This document shows, in pieces, positions 13,091 through 25,151 of a stretch of 64,000 nt of DNA. Position numbers and translations under genes: made by a program. The notes under the pieces are model-generated. The model had not been told where the DNA came from, did no database searches, and saw nothing but the letters and a program-made list of their open reading frames with translations. How positions within the stretch are numbered: the first letter of the stretch is position 1; every line of letters begins with the position of its first letter. The stretch spans positions 62,001 through 126,000 of the forward strand of contig JAQFVV010012424.1 in NCBI GenBank assembly GCA_028023455.1, read 5' to 3'. Source of the stretch: Epiperipatus broadwayi. Lineage: Eukaryota > Onychophora > Udeonychophora > Euonychophora > Peripatidae.

Positions 13091-13583
13091 ATTTAGAACA
13101 AGAATATCCAATCTTTTAGCATTTCTGAGTGGCATTAGGAAAAGATTTGTCTTACATCAAATATGCAAACATTATCATAAACTGATAAGGAAAAAAATTC
13201 CATGCATAATTTTCATGATATGCATTATCAAAAAAAGGCAAAAAATGTCAAATAATAATCCTAATTATGCAGCAATCCATTCAGGGACTTTTAATATCAT
13301 TGTCCAAGTTTGTGATCACTAATATAGAAAATGTCCATATATAAGTAATAAAACATTAATGTTTTTTTTATATTATAAAAGTAAAAGAGAACAAAACCAG
13401 TTGGATACTTGATGTTACATTTGACTGTGTATATATATTTATTTTAATCACATTGCTGCATGCAATCAAAAAAAAACTCATTATATTTCAAACAAGTTTA
13501 TGATTTTGCACTGAATGTATTCATAGTCATCCTGGATAACAAATGGCTCTCGAGCCGCAGGTTGGAACACTCCTGATTTAGAA
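13091..13583. mobile_element. Non-autonomous hAT element with 8-bp TSD
   Basis: The octamer ATTTAGAA occurs at 13091-13098 and 13576-13583, flanking 477 bp. The left end starts CAAGAATATCCAATCT. The right end, reverse-complemented, starts CAGGAGTGTTCCAACCTG, which resembles the CAGGGGTGTCCAA-type termini common in hAT elements. The two ends differ mainly by A/G transitions. There is no transposase inside, so this is a deleted or MITE-like copy. Confidence 0.72.
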
Positions 13584-16500
13584 TGAATAGACATCACCAA
13601 TAACTTATTAACTGACTCAGTAAGACCATTTTGGCATCAGTTACTTTAACTAAATTATTTATATATATGCATATAAACAATATTTAACCTCACATATACT
13701 AAAAGAAAAAAAAAAATAGAATGTAAGAATGTTCCATTTTGAAATAATGTTAATACTATTATGAGTTGTTTATTAAATGTTTGTAAATTCTATTACGATG
13801 TAAATGTAATAAAAGCTACATATAATGATTATCACTGGCAATAAAAACTATCCAGTATTTTTCCTGGTTTTAAAAAAATATATATTATTTTATATATATA
13901 TAAATAAATATATAATAAACTGGTGTTGTTCAAAAACAAACTTTTGGTTTTACTATTAACAAAAATTATAAAGATAGTTTCAGGTATATGCTGCTGACAA
14001 GTGTCATCTGTTATTGAATTTTGCATACAAAATTTTATAATAAGCATTTCATCTTAGGATATTCTGCATCCAAGATAAACATATTATATGTCTTCTCATT
14101 CTGCAGATATTCTTTTAAATTTATCTACCTAAAAAATACATTATTTTCAGGTTAGTTTTTTTTTGCTCACTTTTATTATTGATATTTCTTCTGGGACTTC
14201 ATCACTAATCAGATTATTCATTGATAAAAGTGAAAGGTTAGAAATAGAATTGGGGATATTGAATGGGGATTATGCTGCATAACCTTCTAGTATCTGATTA
14301 CTAGAGCTTGCATAGGTGGCACTACTATTTTAATCTGTTTACTTAAAAAACTACTATATAAAAAAAAGACATATTTAACTTCCACATAAATCTATAAGAA
14401 AAACAGGAGCAAATAGTAACCTTGCCATTACCCATAGTGTTTATTGCAGTAAGATAGCTAATTTTCCTGATTCACTAACAGTTAATTTTGTAGTTTTGCA
14501 AATTACCGAATCCCTTTACTAAACAGATGTCTTAGTTCCTTCTCAAACAAATATTTGAAGTCGCTGTTATGTTTGGTCGAAAAATCTTAGTTTTCCAACA
14601 GCATTCATCTAATAATCAACTTTCTTTTCTATCTTTCATGATTTCAAAAGTCAGGTTATAGATGCGACTTTGTCATCACACTTTTAATTCTCCAACTACT
14701 CAGTATTTGCTATATTTCTTGCAGTTATACACAAACAACTATTATGGAACAAAACAATACATATGATAAATCTTCAATATTTTTATATTTGCTGGTGGAA
14801 GCAATTTGACATTTCACTGGCATAATTTCCTTCCTATATGTTTGTTAACTGCTGAATATAGTAGTTTCTTTTCATTATTTTTATCACTCATCCTATTAGT
14901 CATCAGACCATTTATTAAATGTTCAAAATATTGGAGAATTATAATGTCAAGATTAGCAATTCCTATTAGGGTCATAGAATTGATACTGCTGCAGTCTCAT
15001 TATTACTTATTTTGTAATCTCCATTATTAATTAAAATAAAATGAAATTTATTTAAATAAAATTGTAAAATAAAATACATTCTGACAAAGATTAAAAAAAA
15101 AAGTAAATAAATATATTACCAACTATAAAATTATAAGTAATAAAATCCAATAAACACATAGATATCAGCTCAGATATTACTAAAATATAAAACCAATATG
15201 AATGGATAATCTAAATATCAGTGAAAAGTTATTCCAATACATAAAAAAGGCCAGGTGGATAATCCAGAACTTTATAGTCACAACTGTTTGAATATTGATA
15301 TGAATGATTAATGAATTAAATGTTATTTGTGTGAAAACACATATTGCAATATTTATACTTATTCATCAAATTAGGATATTAAAGTTTTGAGATTTATCCA
15401 AGAGCCATTACAAGATTACAGCAATTCCCATGACTGGAATAAGCCAAGGGCTAAAGACTCTTGCTTGTATCTATGGTGGAATACCTAAGATCACATTCAT
15501 ACTTCCTTTGCCAGTTTTAGACTATAAATGTTTTTACGCTAGAAAATAAGTTTGCATCTATAAACATAAAAATTTGAGCAATATCAAAATTATTTTCATC
15601 TCAAAAAAAGCAGGAATAAAAATCTAGTTCAAATTTTTTTTTTTTGGAGTGGATAAACATTGTCTCATATGGACAAAAAAAAATACTAATTATCCATGGT
15701 GGAGGCAGATGAAGGAACCCCCCCCCCCAATGCTTCAATGAAAAACCTCCCTTAAAAAAAAATCCTTGTTAAATAACATTTTATGAAAAAAAAAATAGCT
15801 GTAATAAAAATAAAATGTCTGAATAATTATCAATAAAAAAAATGTAAAAAATAAAATTAAAGGCAAATTTTTAAAGATATTTTATAATAAAATGACTTTC
15901 TACATTCTTAATATGATCAATTTGAATTCTCATATTTCTTTCTGCTCTTACAAAAAGATAAGCAAGAGTTTGGATACTGTGCAGAGTAAATTTCTTGTGA
16001 ATCCATTTTACGTAAGTTCAAATTTTGCGATGGAATCAATGATCTAGAAAGACATGAAACTGATGTCTGTAAAAACCAATATTGTGGAACAATATTGTTT
16101 TTATGTGAATTCTTGAAAATATATTTTAAATACTGATATCCAATCTTAATGTTTTTTTGTTATAGAAAAATTGTTTTTTCAATGTAAATATCTTTATCAA
16201 CAGTATCATTTGCTATCTCAGGTAAACATTCAGTTAATACTCCAAGAAACTTAAATGAGGGAGAGAGCAAAAAGCTAATAAAGAAATTATTCACATTTGA
16301 AAAGAAAATTTTGAAACATTAAAATGCAATCACTTAAGATTTCCTTCTAGAATGTTTTTGCAAATACTCTGGCTGTCAGAGAGAGAAAGAAAAATTTTTT
16401 TTAACTTCTACATATCAGAAACCTGTTTCAATAAAATTTGTCATTACTCTTTCAAAACTAATCATTATATTTTTTGAATTGTTAACATTTTTCATTTACT

Positions 16501-18590
16501 TCAGACCAAATGTATGCAGGCAGTCCTCAACTTTCATACCTAATTGGTTACTGAAATGTGTACAAAAGTTGAAATGTATGAAGGTAGAGCAATATTTTAA
16601 AAAAAAAACATCAGAAAGTGTTTTTAAAATATTTATTTTTGAATGAGGTGTATTAGCATATCAATAAATAACACTTTATTGATAATTAATATCTGTTGTT
16701 TTCTTTATAAATTTACCAAGAGATAATTGAATTGTACTCTTCTTTTTCTTTTCTTGTTAAAAATTCTTTGTCTATTGTCCATTGCACAAAATAGCAAATT
16801 ATACGAAAGCAGAATGTATGAATGTATATTGCATTTATTTAGAAAAAGGCAATACAGACAAGGTATAGACCAACTCGCCACAAACACATATGTTGTGTAT
16901 ATCTGGAAAAATAAATCAAGTATAGTGCATAATGTTTCATTGATATATCAATCTTGAAACTTCTCTACATATATATCTGTTTCAGTTTCAAATATCTAAG
17001 TGTTTGAGTTTTTGGGTGAGAATCATACAAAATAAAGTTCCCATTTTATTTATTTTTTTGCAATTATAATCTTCAGGAATAATAAGGTATTCAGTATTTT
17101 GTAGCACTGGAAAAAATTTTCACTTTTTTTTACCTATCCTTGCTAATATTTCTTACCAAATGTTCATTTGTAGACAGATGTAATGCAGCACCACCTTCAA
17201 TATTATAACAGATTTGTTATATGACACACAATAATACAGTGTGTGTGCACAAATATATACAAAGTTGAAAGGAAAAGTAGAAATAAACACAGACATAAAT
17301 TTGTAGATATTTTTCTACACTATCCTGGGTAGTCACGTATTTACCTTGCTATGACATCATTATGCTCAACATTGTTTCTGCTGGTAAGTGTTGTTGGAAG
17401 ATGACATGAACATTGTCATGGCAACGAAGACACTGACATGACTAATCCGAGAGATTTGATTTTTTTTTTTTAAAAACAGACAATTTTTTTTTTTAAAAGA
17501 ATTTAAGTTTGTAAACATTTTATTGTATATGTGTGTGAGACTATTCCAGGAATTGAAATTTTTATACCAATACATTTAAATAAAAAGTTTTTAACTGAGA
17601 ATATTTCAAATTTATATTATTAATTTAAAAGAGTTGTAATGCTTCTTTAAATCTATTGCATTACGTCTTCTCTCGTATATATATGTAAGTAGTTACACAC
17701 ATATAATAATGTTCACACAACTTAATTATATCATTTTACTAATTTTAAATTTATAACTGCGTATACATTATACGCATAGACATTAATATATTAATTGTGC
17801 GCACATATCCACACACACATGTAAATATATGCTATTACATATCAAAATAAATTTTTCTGGTTATATACGTGGACTGTAAGGGTTTGAACTGGTGGAAAAG
17901 ATACTAACTACAATGGAACATAGTAGGTGAAACAGGATGATGGCTAAATAATACCGTTTCAAGCAGAACCAAAAAAAAAAAACATAATAAGTTTTAAATT
18001 TGTTGCTGTTGTTTTTTTTAAAAAAAAGTAAAACCAAAATCTTGCGATCTTTGACGTAAGGTCTCCACGTGATATGCAGACAAATTTTAGCGATTAACTT
18101 TGTCCGCAAATCACTAGATGACATTATCTTAAGGATCAGAAAATTAGAATAGTATGCCTTCAGAGTAATGAGGTAAATACATACTACCCTATCCTGGAAT
18201 AATAAAGAGTTAAATAATTCTGAATTTAAAATAAAATTCTATTATGAAATAAAGATTTTAAAAGGTCTAATAAAAATTAATATTTTTATTCTGATTTTGA
18301 AATTAAAAAAGTGTTTTATGTTAAAAATAAAACTGATAATTGTAAATATTTCTATTATCTATTCCTTTAAAAAACCTTTTAATTAGTTTAACTTGTATAA
18401 AATATCTTACTATCCAAGTAAAAATTACACGTAATCACACTTTTGATAAAATTGCAAAGTCGCTTTCAAAAGTAGCTTTTGATTAAAAGGGATTTGAAAG
18501 GATTAGTGATCTTTTTAATAAGATAAGAAAAAAAACTTTGTAATTAAATGTGTTGTTATCACCCCAAATCAATTATATAAAAAGCTGATA
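13584..18590. other. AT-rich DNA with weak repeat and exon-like traces
   Basis: No firm gene. An R1 scrap lies at about 14262-14340 (GATTACTAGAGCTTGCA, GGTGGCACTACT). A Tigger/pogo-like start CAGGCAGTCCTCAACTT lies near 16515 without a matching far end. Two short exon-like stretches (minus 14035-14124, plus 15958-16011) are listed as findings rather than genes. The remainder is low complexity. Confidence 0.4.
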
Positions 18591-20030
18591 AAAAAAATAT
18601 TGTTCCAGTTTGACTTGTACCTTTTGTAAGAGCTGGCCAGAAGAGTCTGGTTTTAATATTTTAAGCAAGTGGCCAAATTGGCCAGCTGCAAAGTTTGGAC
18701 ATTATTTTTTTTTTTTAAGACAGTTCTTATCTTAATATTTTTGGTGAAGCTGTTAGCTAATGGCTAAAATATTTTATGAAGACTTGGCTGCAGTTTGTTG
18801 GTAACTGTAGCAGAGAGCTATCTGCAGAGATAGCTGGAAGAATTATACAAAGGACTGCCCTGAAGATATAAGAATGCAAGGAAGCAGTGCCCTAATTTAC
18901 TGAAGTTTTGAATCATGAAGCTGACTTACTTTATATTCACAAGTCTGTTTAAATATGGAGAAGACCGTTTGTTGGCCTGAAGTCTGCAAGTCCGAGACAG
19001 AAGGGAACCTAAATCAAGACCAACTTACCTGGATTATCAAGAGAGACCATCAGTTGTTGAAGTAGTTATACATATGCTGCTGTGTCTATATCCAGAAAAG
19101 GACAAATAAATGTATATACAGTGAGTTGTATTTTTTTTAATATTCCTTTAAAAAACCATTTTAACTTGGTAGCTTAAGGTGAAATAAACAAATAACTTTT
19201 GCTTGAGTTGAAATCTAACAGTGTTATATATAATAACGAAATTTTAAATGATTTCTTTGGTCTGAAGTGACAGATATTTAAAAACCTTGATAATTAATTA
19301 ATCAACAAGTACCTGTCAAACAAAAATTGGCTTTATTTAGTTTGAAAAGAAAAAAAAACAAGCCATAATAGAATTTGATAACTGATTTTAAATTATATCT
19401 ATATTTTGTTTATACAGATGTATATATGTAAATTTTATGTATATTCAAAATGGAATTAGTAATTATAAAAATTGTTATTTATTGTTTGACAAAATTAAAT
19501 TTGTTAATAATCTGTGCAATTCTATGTAAGTGTTTTAGTAAACCTAGCATAGGTATTTGTATTATTCAAAATATAACTTAAAAGTTTAATCATGTATTAT
19601 TGTAGGACAAGCCAAATATGTTCAGAAATTACACACACAAGCATGTATGTGTGCGTATATAGATCAATGCTTGTCAAGTATAACACAGGTAAAATTTAAT
19701 CATTTTTTGTCATTATTGAATATCAACTGAAATATATTAATTGTATATTATAAATCATGCATTTGTGTGCATATATATGTAAACCCCCATGTAATAATTT
19801 GAATTTTGTATTAATCACGTACACGTTTATAGAAACCTATTAAGAAGTATTGTAAATTAATACTTTAATTTTGTATAATAATTTTGTAAATCACAAATGT
19901 GATAATTTTTTCAAATTGTATATTAATCAAAATCAGAAGACTTAATTTATATGTATAATCACATAGACTTTAATTTCAATTTTTTGTTATTAATAAACTT
20001 GTATTCAATTGTTAAAAATTGTTTCCATCA
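18591..20030. other. Moderate-GC block followed by AT-rich tail, unassigned
   Basis: The segment 18600-19110 is clearly less AT-rich than its flanks and is preceded by TATATAAAAAGC. The following kilobase is AT-rich and runs into an R2 copy. The same order (moderate-GC block, AT-rich stretch, R2) is seen at about 29740-31630. This may be a long LTR or another transposon with R2 at one end, but terminal repeats could not be fixed. A splice-like 54-nt frame is present on the minus strand at 18930-18983. Confidence 0.3.
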
Positions 20031-20810
20031 TCTCTTGGTCACAAACAGTAATAGAGCTTATGTTCTCTGAACTAGATTCGAGGACGGGATAAATATATAA
20101 ATGGGGATGTATTTAGTGCTTTAGGAGCATTCCATTATGACATTGTCCTGGTTTTGGTGTGAGGATTATATTCTTCAAAGCTCCTGCATTACATTTTGTT
20201 TTAGTTTAGTCTTACTAAAAATTTAAGTTTATAGTTGGCCAGTATGATCAGCATGTTTTAATATCCCAGCATTACTGTTATTATGATTACATATTCTGAT
20301 GGATTAGCACTTAAGATGGTGCATCCAAATTATATGTAAGTAATTGCCTCAAGCTGGCAATGGCACAGTAGTTAGCCTGGTCTACAGAAAACCCATTTCC
20401 AATCTAGTCACCAGATTGACTGTTGATTTTATTCTAATGTAGTTTGACTGATTGATCATTCAGGATGAATGCTTATTATTTTGAGTATTACTTACTTTTA
20501 CTAATTATAATGCTGGTTGATATATTTATAATTATACCTATAGTTGTTCTAAGGAGTTAACTGATCTGTGCTGATTTCTCTAATCTCATGCTCTCTTCTA
20601 ATATATAACATTCCTTATATGTTTTAGATCTCAGTTTAACATTTATTTAATAACATCATTTTAACTTATTATTTTAAATTTAATTTATTTGGGAGTGATG
20701 ATGATTTGCCATCACCCCAGGTTCATTCTCTCACCCATCCTGTTACAATATTTTAAAACTATGCATAAAATTATTTGGCAAGTCTGAGTATTTCTCATTC
20801 AATTTTTTAC
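20031..20810 (+). repeat. Dispersed repeat R2, copy 1
   Basis: Shares ordered blocks with 31021-31630 (same strand) and 63410-63815 (opposite strand). Examples are TGATGGATTAGCACTTAAG, a TCCAATCTAGTCACCAGATT block, GACTGTTGATTTT, TGATCTGTGCTGATTTCTC and a CATCACCCCAGGTTCATTCT block. Identity is moderate. It has no coding frame. Confidence 0.65.
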
Positions 20811-23800
20811 TTTCTTGCAGTGTTTCCTGAGTTTTTATCATTAAATATCACATCCATCCACAGCTACGTTCATTTACTTAATCCATAATTTTAATGTACT
20901 TTACTTTTACTTTGTGTATAATATAGTCTTCGAAATCCATTTTTGATTCCACCTTTATAGAGGCATTCTATGGCTGATTTTAGATATAACTAAATTTTGT
21001 GTAAAAATAATTGAAAACATGTTCATTCATACTTATATATGACTTTTCAAACTGAATAAGTGTAGCTAACTTGCAATCAAAGACATAGCACATTATCTAA
21101 CATGTTTATTTTTAGAAACTGGTTGATTATATCTTTTTAAAATATATTTCCTACTTAATCATTGCTTGTTCTCAAGATTGATTAATTGCTTGGAAAAGTA
21201 TAATAAGTATATAGTACTGTATTTTGACAGTTGAGGATTTTTATTTTAAAGGGAAATTTTCTTATAATCAGTATGTATGGAATATTTTATGCATTTTATA
21301 GTGTGTGCATATAATATAGAGTAATCATCTATGCATTCTATTAAAAAAAGTGATCACAGAAATGAGTCATAAATGATCTTAATTCCAGAGTTGATTAGGG
21401 AATTGTCATACAGCACATGCTCTACTAGGGTGAAGGAATTTTTTTCCCATACATGAATTTGGAGAAGAAATATTCAAATCAATCTGATTATCACACTTAT
21501 ATGCCATTATCTGCTAATAGGCCCACTAAATAAAAGTATATCAGAACTCATCTAATCAGAATCAATTACATTGCTATGTTGTTGATATTTGGATTGTGGA
21601 ATATTTAGATTAAAGCAAAGATTTTCAAATTATAGGACCAATAAATCAAATCTAAATTTAAATACAATATTATTAGAATCTATTAACTTGGCAATAAAAA
21701 AATATCCTAAATATTGAACAAAAACAATGAACTTTAATTTTTCCATAAATTTGGCGAGCCATCAAAAGAAATTTTGCAACGTATTAAGTAACAAAAAAAT
21801 GTATCAAAATTTAAATTAGTGTTAACAATTTCATTCTTGATTTGTTATTTTTAAGCAAAATAGATACATAGATAGCATCACCATTTTTTTAATATTATTA
21901 TAACAATCAATTTGATATATTTAATTAGAAAAAAGTTTTATATGGGTAAATTGTTCTATATAAATTGTTTTTTTTAAGTCAATAAATATATGTTTAAAAC
22001 TGATTTTTCTTTTCTTTTCTGCACACTGATCAAAATCTGTAGAATTTATTTAGATCGTCATGAATGCTTTGCATTTAGAAGTCTTGCTGTTGTTTTTGTG
22101 TGTGAATAGAAAGTAAATACCTATACAGTTTCATAAAAATCAATGTTTGGTACATATAAGCAAAGTTTAGAAAAAACACTAGTATGAATTCTATTATGAA
22201 CATGGAAACATATATGGTATTACTATGTCACAAAAACCCTTAGCACAATCCCTGAGCAATTAATAATAACAACAACAAGTCAAGGCAAATGAATAATTGT
22301 AGTGAATAATGAGCAAGATCAGTAATGTATTAAAGCTTAGTTTCAGAGAGAGCATTAACGTATTAAAAGTACTGTAAAACGTTAAAAGAAACGGGATATA
22401 TTCTTTGGAAATTTCTGAAAATAATCTATTTTACTCTAAACCTATTATGAATTATAAAAGATTATTATTGGGAAGTCAAATAGTGAAAAATTACTCCTTT
22501 CTAATAGCTTTTTTACTATTGCTTGAATATCTTTGAAACTTTCTGTAAAAAAACACATATGTATAAATTTTTTTTACCACAATCAGCCTTATTTTTGAAA
22601 ACTCACACAACATTGTCAACATTAGAATTATTTTCTGAGTTCTGATCTTTGTGATATTAATGATAATAATCTTGACAATCAAACTGAAGACAAATAAAAG
22701 ATGATGAATACAGTTCCTTTGGATTTGTATTAATAATTTCCTATGGGAACAAAAAAGTTGAAATTATCACAGCGGCTATTTACTTTTAAAAAATTTATAG
22801 GAAAAAGTTTGGAGATTTCCACAAAAGATTCAATCATTTATTCAGTGTTGTCACAGACAATTATTTGACAGATTTTATGATGAGAGGAGGTAGAAAAGCT
22901 ATAAAGGAAATCTTAATGTTAGTCATGTTAAAAATTTCACTCATAGGCTTAACATTAGAAAGGAATACCATGTAGTCTATAATAATTCTGAAATGTTTTA
23001 AAATAACTATAACAACTTCATAATAATTAGTATTGTGTTTGTATAGGGAGGAAATTAATAGATTCCATAACCATGAATAAATCTTTTTGAAATATGATCG
23101 GAGCCAACTTATATATTTTCTTCATAATATGCAAGAAACTTCTTTTTTCCTTCTCAACAAATTTTTCTTAAATGAATGTAAATATTTAATGGTAATTATA
23201 TTTCCAATAAATTTATGTCACAAAAATGATTTAATTACTAAATCATAAATTATTATTGAAATAATGCCTTGCATGATTTGGTGCAGTCATGGGCAACAGA
23301 CTCTAGGATTTAAAATCTCTGGATCACAGCCCAGCTATGTCATTTCTGGTGTTTGAACTCCTGAAAAATAAATCATTCACTAATAGCTTTTTGTTATTGA
23401 GACAGTGTGAATTAGTTAATTTTGTTAAAAAATTTTAATTAGTCAAAATATATATTAAAATTTATATATGGCAAATATATATATAACCTTCTTGTGGCAA
23501 ATAAATCATACAAAAATATTATAGCATTAATTACAGTGCTTAAAAACAATATATGTGTGCATGTCCAATTTGATGCTTATCATATACCAATTTAAAAACT
23601 AAATTTCTTAAAAATATTTTTTATTTAATAAAATAAATAGAATCTTCAACTACCCAAATATATACTTATATCATATTCTTCAATATATAAGCTGCTTGCT
23701 GCTAAAATCAACTTTGTACCAACATTTGGTCAGATTACGTATGATCTTCCAGGTATGATCCAGAAAAATGTTGATATTAACAACAAATAATCACGTACGT

Positions 23801-24129
23801 GGATGAATATACGATATAAACAGTGTATCAGTAAAAAAGTGAGTACTTCTCTTTCCAAGCTTCTTAAAGTCATCTCTAAATCAAAGCATGTGCTACTCAA
23901 TGACAGTTTAATTTTTCACTACAAATTTTTTTAAACATAAACGTGTTTGAATCATGAGATACAACATAAAATATGAATATGTTTTGTACTATCATGAATC
24001 ATTTTCAATGTTCTTCTTTCCATCATGCAAATCACTTAAATATTCTTACAATTCATAGCTGCATTGCCTTATACAGCATGAATCACTTTGAACGTTTCAA
24101 TAGCTGTTTTATCCAATTTAAAACAAACT
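20811..24129. other. AT-rich DNA, no gene seen
   Basis: Only short T- or A-rich frames. A block near 23288-23375 (CAGTCATGGGCAACAG) resembles a hAT terminus but lacks flanking duplication. Confidence 0.45.
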
Positions 24130-24350
24130 TTAATCATAACACCTTTTTCCATCATAGATTACGGTTAAAAATGTGCTGTCACATTTCATATTGTGATCCG
24201 GACATGCTAATGACTTAAAAAGTTTTGTGAATAAGCTAAACATTGTTGCAACATAACATATGCATCGATTTAGGGATTGAATTGCTGGCAGTTTGATCAG
24301 ACAACTAGTCACCTTTTCACTGGGACACACTGTGTATGGTTACAACTTTT
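24130..24350 (+). repeat. Dispersed repeat R3, copy 1
   Basis: Matches 51030-51200 in order: TCACATTTCAT, GACATGCTAAT (or GACACGCTAAT), a TGTGAATA(A/G) block, GATTGAATTGCTGGCAG (or GATGGCATTGCAAGCAG) and then (A)ACTAGT(C/G). Moderate divergence. No coding content. Confidence 0.5.
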
Positions 24351-24409
24351 ACTCATGGAAATATATACTTTAATATATATATATTATAAATCATAACACT
24401 AGCTGAAAA

Positions 24410-24545
24410 TTAAATAAAAAACATTCAAATCACTCTTCCAAACTTGAAGATATTTCAGCTGTTTGAGGTTCGGACTTTATATTTAGTCATAGAGGGCTTT
24501 GCTGAAATATCTTAAAAGTTTAAAAGGGTAATTTGAATATTTTCT
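24410..24545. repeat. Imperfect inverted repeat
   Basis: The left arm (about 24417-24463) and right arm (24499-24543) pair through AAGATATTTCAGC / GCTGAAATATCTT and ACATTCAAAT / ATTTGAATATT blocks. The loop is about 35 bp. It is a small fold-back of unknown type. Confidence 0.5.
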
Positions 24546-24846
24546 ATTATATATATACATACACATATGCACTATAAATTAAATAGTATTTTAAAATTAC
24601 TGACTTGCTCATTTTAACTTTGTCACGGCATCCTTTTCCACCTTCCCAATGAGAACTGCTTTTATTAATCACATCAGAGTTACAACTGATGCATGGTTTA
24701 TCATTCACATATGGCTTGATTATAAATAAAAAAAAAGAAAAATAGTCAATCTTTTATACATATATTTTGCACTTAAAAAAAAACTTCATCTTCACACACA
24801 TACTTAAATACTATTAAAACAAATTCCATAATCTGACCCATAGCCC

Positions 24847-24852
24847 TTTATT
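24847..24852 (-). promoter_or_regulatory. Candidate polyadenylation signal AATAAA
   Basis: A canonical AATAAA on the minus strand about 160 nt downstream of the stop codon of the candidate terminal exon at 25011-25151. The spacing fits a short 3' UTR. AATAAA is frequent by chance in DNA this AT-rich, so it supports the exon only weakly. Confidence 0.35.
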
Positions 24853-25010
24853 CTAGTGTTCTTTTTGAAATCACATAATTATTTTTTTCTCTTATAATTA
24901 TCAATGATTGCATTTTTTTAAAATTTCATTTCACTTTTTACAATTTTCTACAAACCATCATATCCAACAGAAAGGTCTTCTAATTTTAACTTTTTCAATT
25001 TAAAGGCTTC

Positions 25011-25151
25011 TCATTTCTTTGATATTTTGGATTCTGGCCCCCCAGTGATCCATCGAATAATCTGCTGAACCATTGGTGACTGCCTCAATATTTCTCGATA
25101 TCTTTTCCACAATAAGTGAAAATAATTTATCCATCTCAAATCAATACAATT
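25011..25151 (-). CDS. Candidate 3'-terminal exon of a host gene
   Basis: On the minus strand an AG acceptor at 25153-25152 is followed by 47 codons in phase 0 ending in TGA at 25013-25011. The peptide has segments such as YFHLLWKRYREILRQ, SPMVQQIIRW and ITGGPESK, whose mixed residue composition is quite unlike translated AT-rich noncoding DNA. It carries CGA codons and a G6 tract in an otherwise CpG-poor region. AATAAA follows downstream. I do not recognise the protein family. The acceptor has a weak pyrimidine tract, so the 5' boundary could be different. It may belong with the CHY exon at 56 kb on the same strand (a 31-kb intron) or to another gene. Confidence 0.5.
   Translation of the reverse strand, partial: NCIDLRWINYFHLLWKRYREILRQSPMVQQIIRWITGGPESKISKK

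Noticed and set aside
16515-16600. Tigger/pogo-like terminal sequence CAGGCAGTCCTCAACTT
   Set aside because: Only one end is visible, and no inverted partner or TA duplication was found.
23288-23375. Possible hAT-like block starting CAGTCATGGGCAACAG
   Set aside because: The flanking octamers do not match and the interior is not alignable to other elements here.
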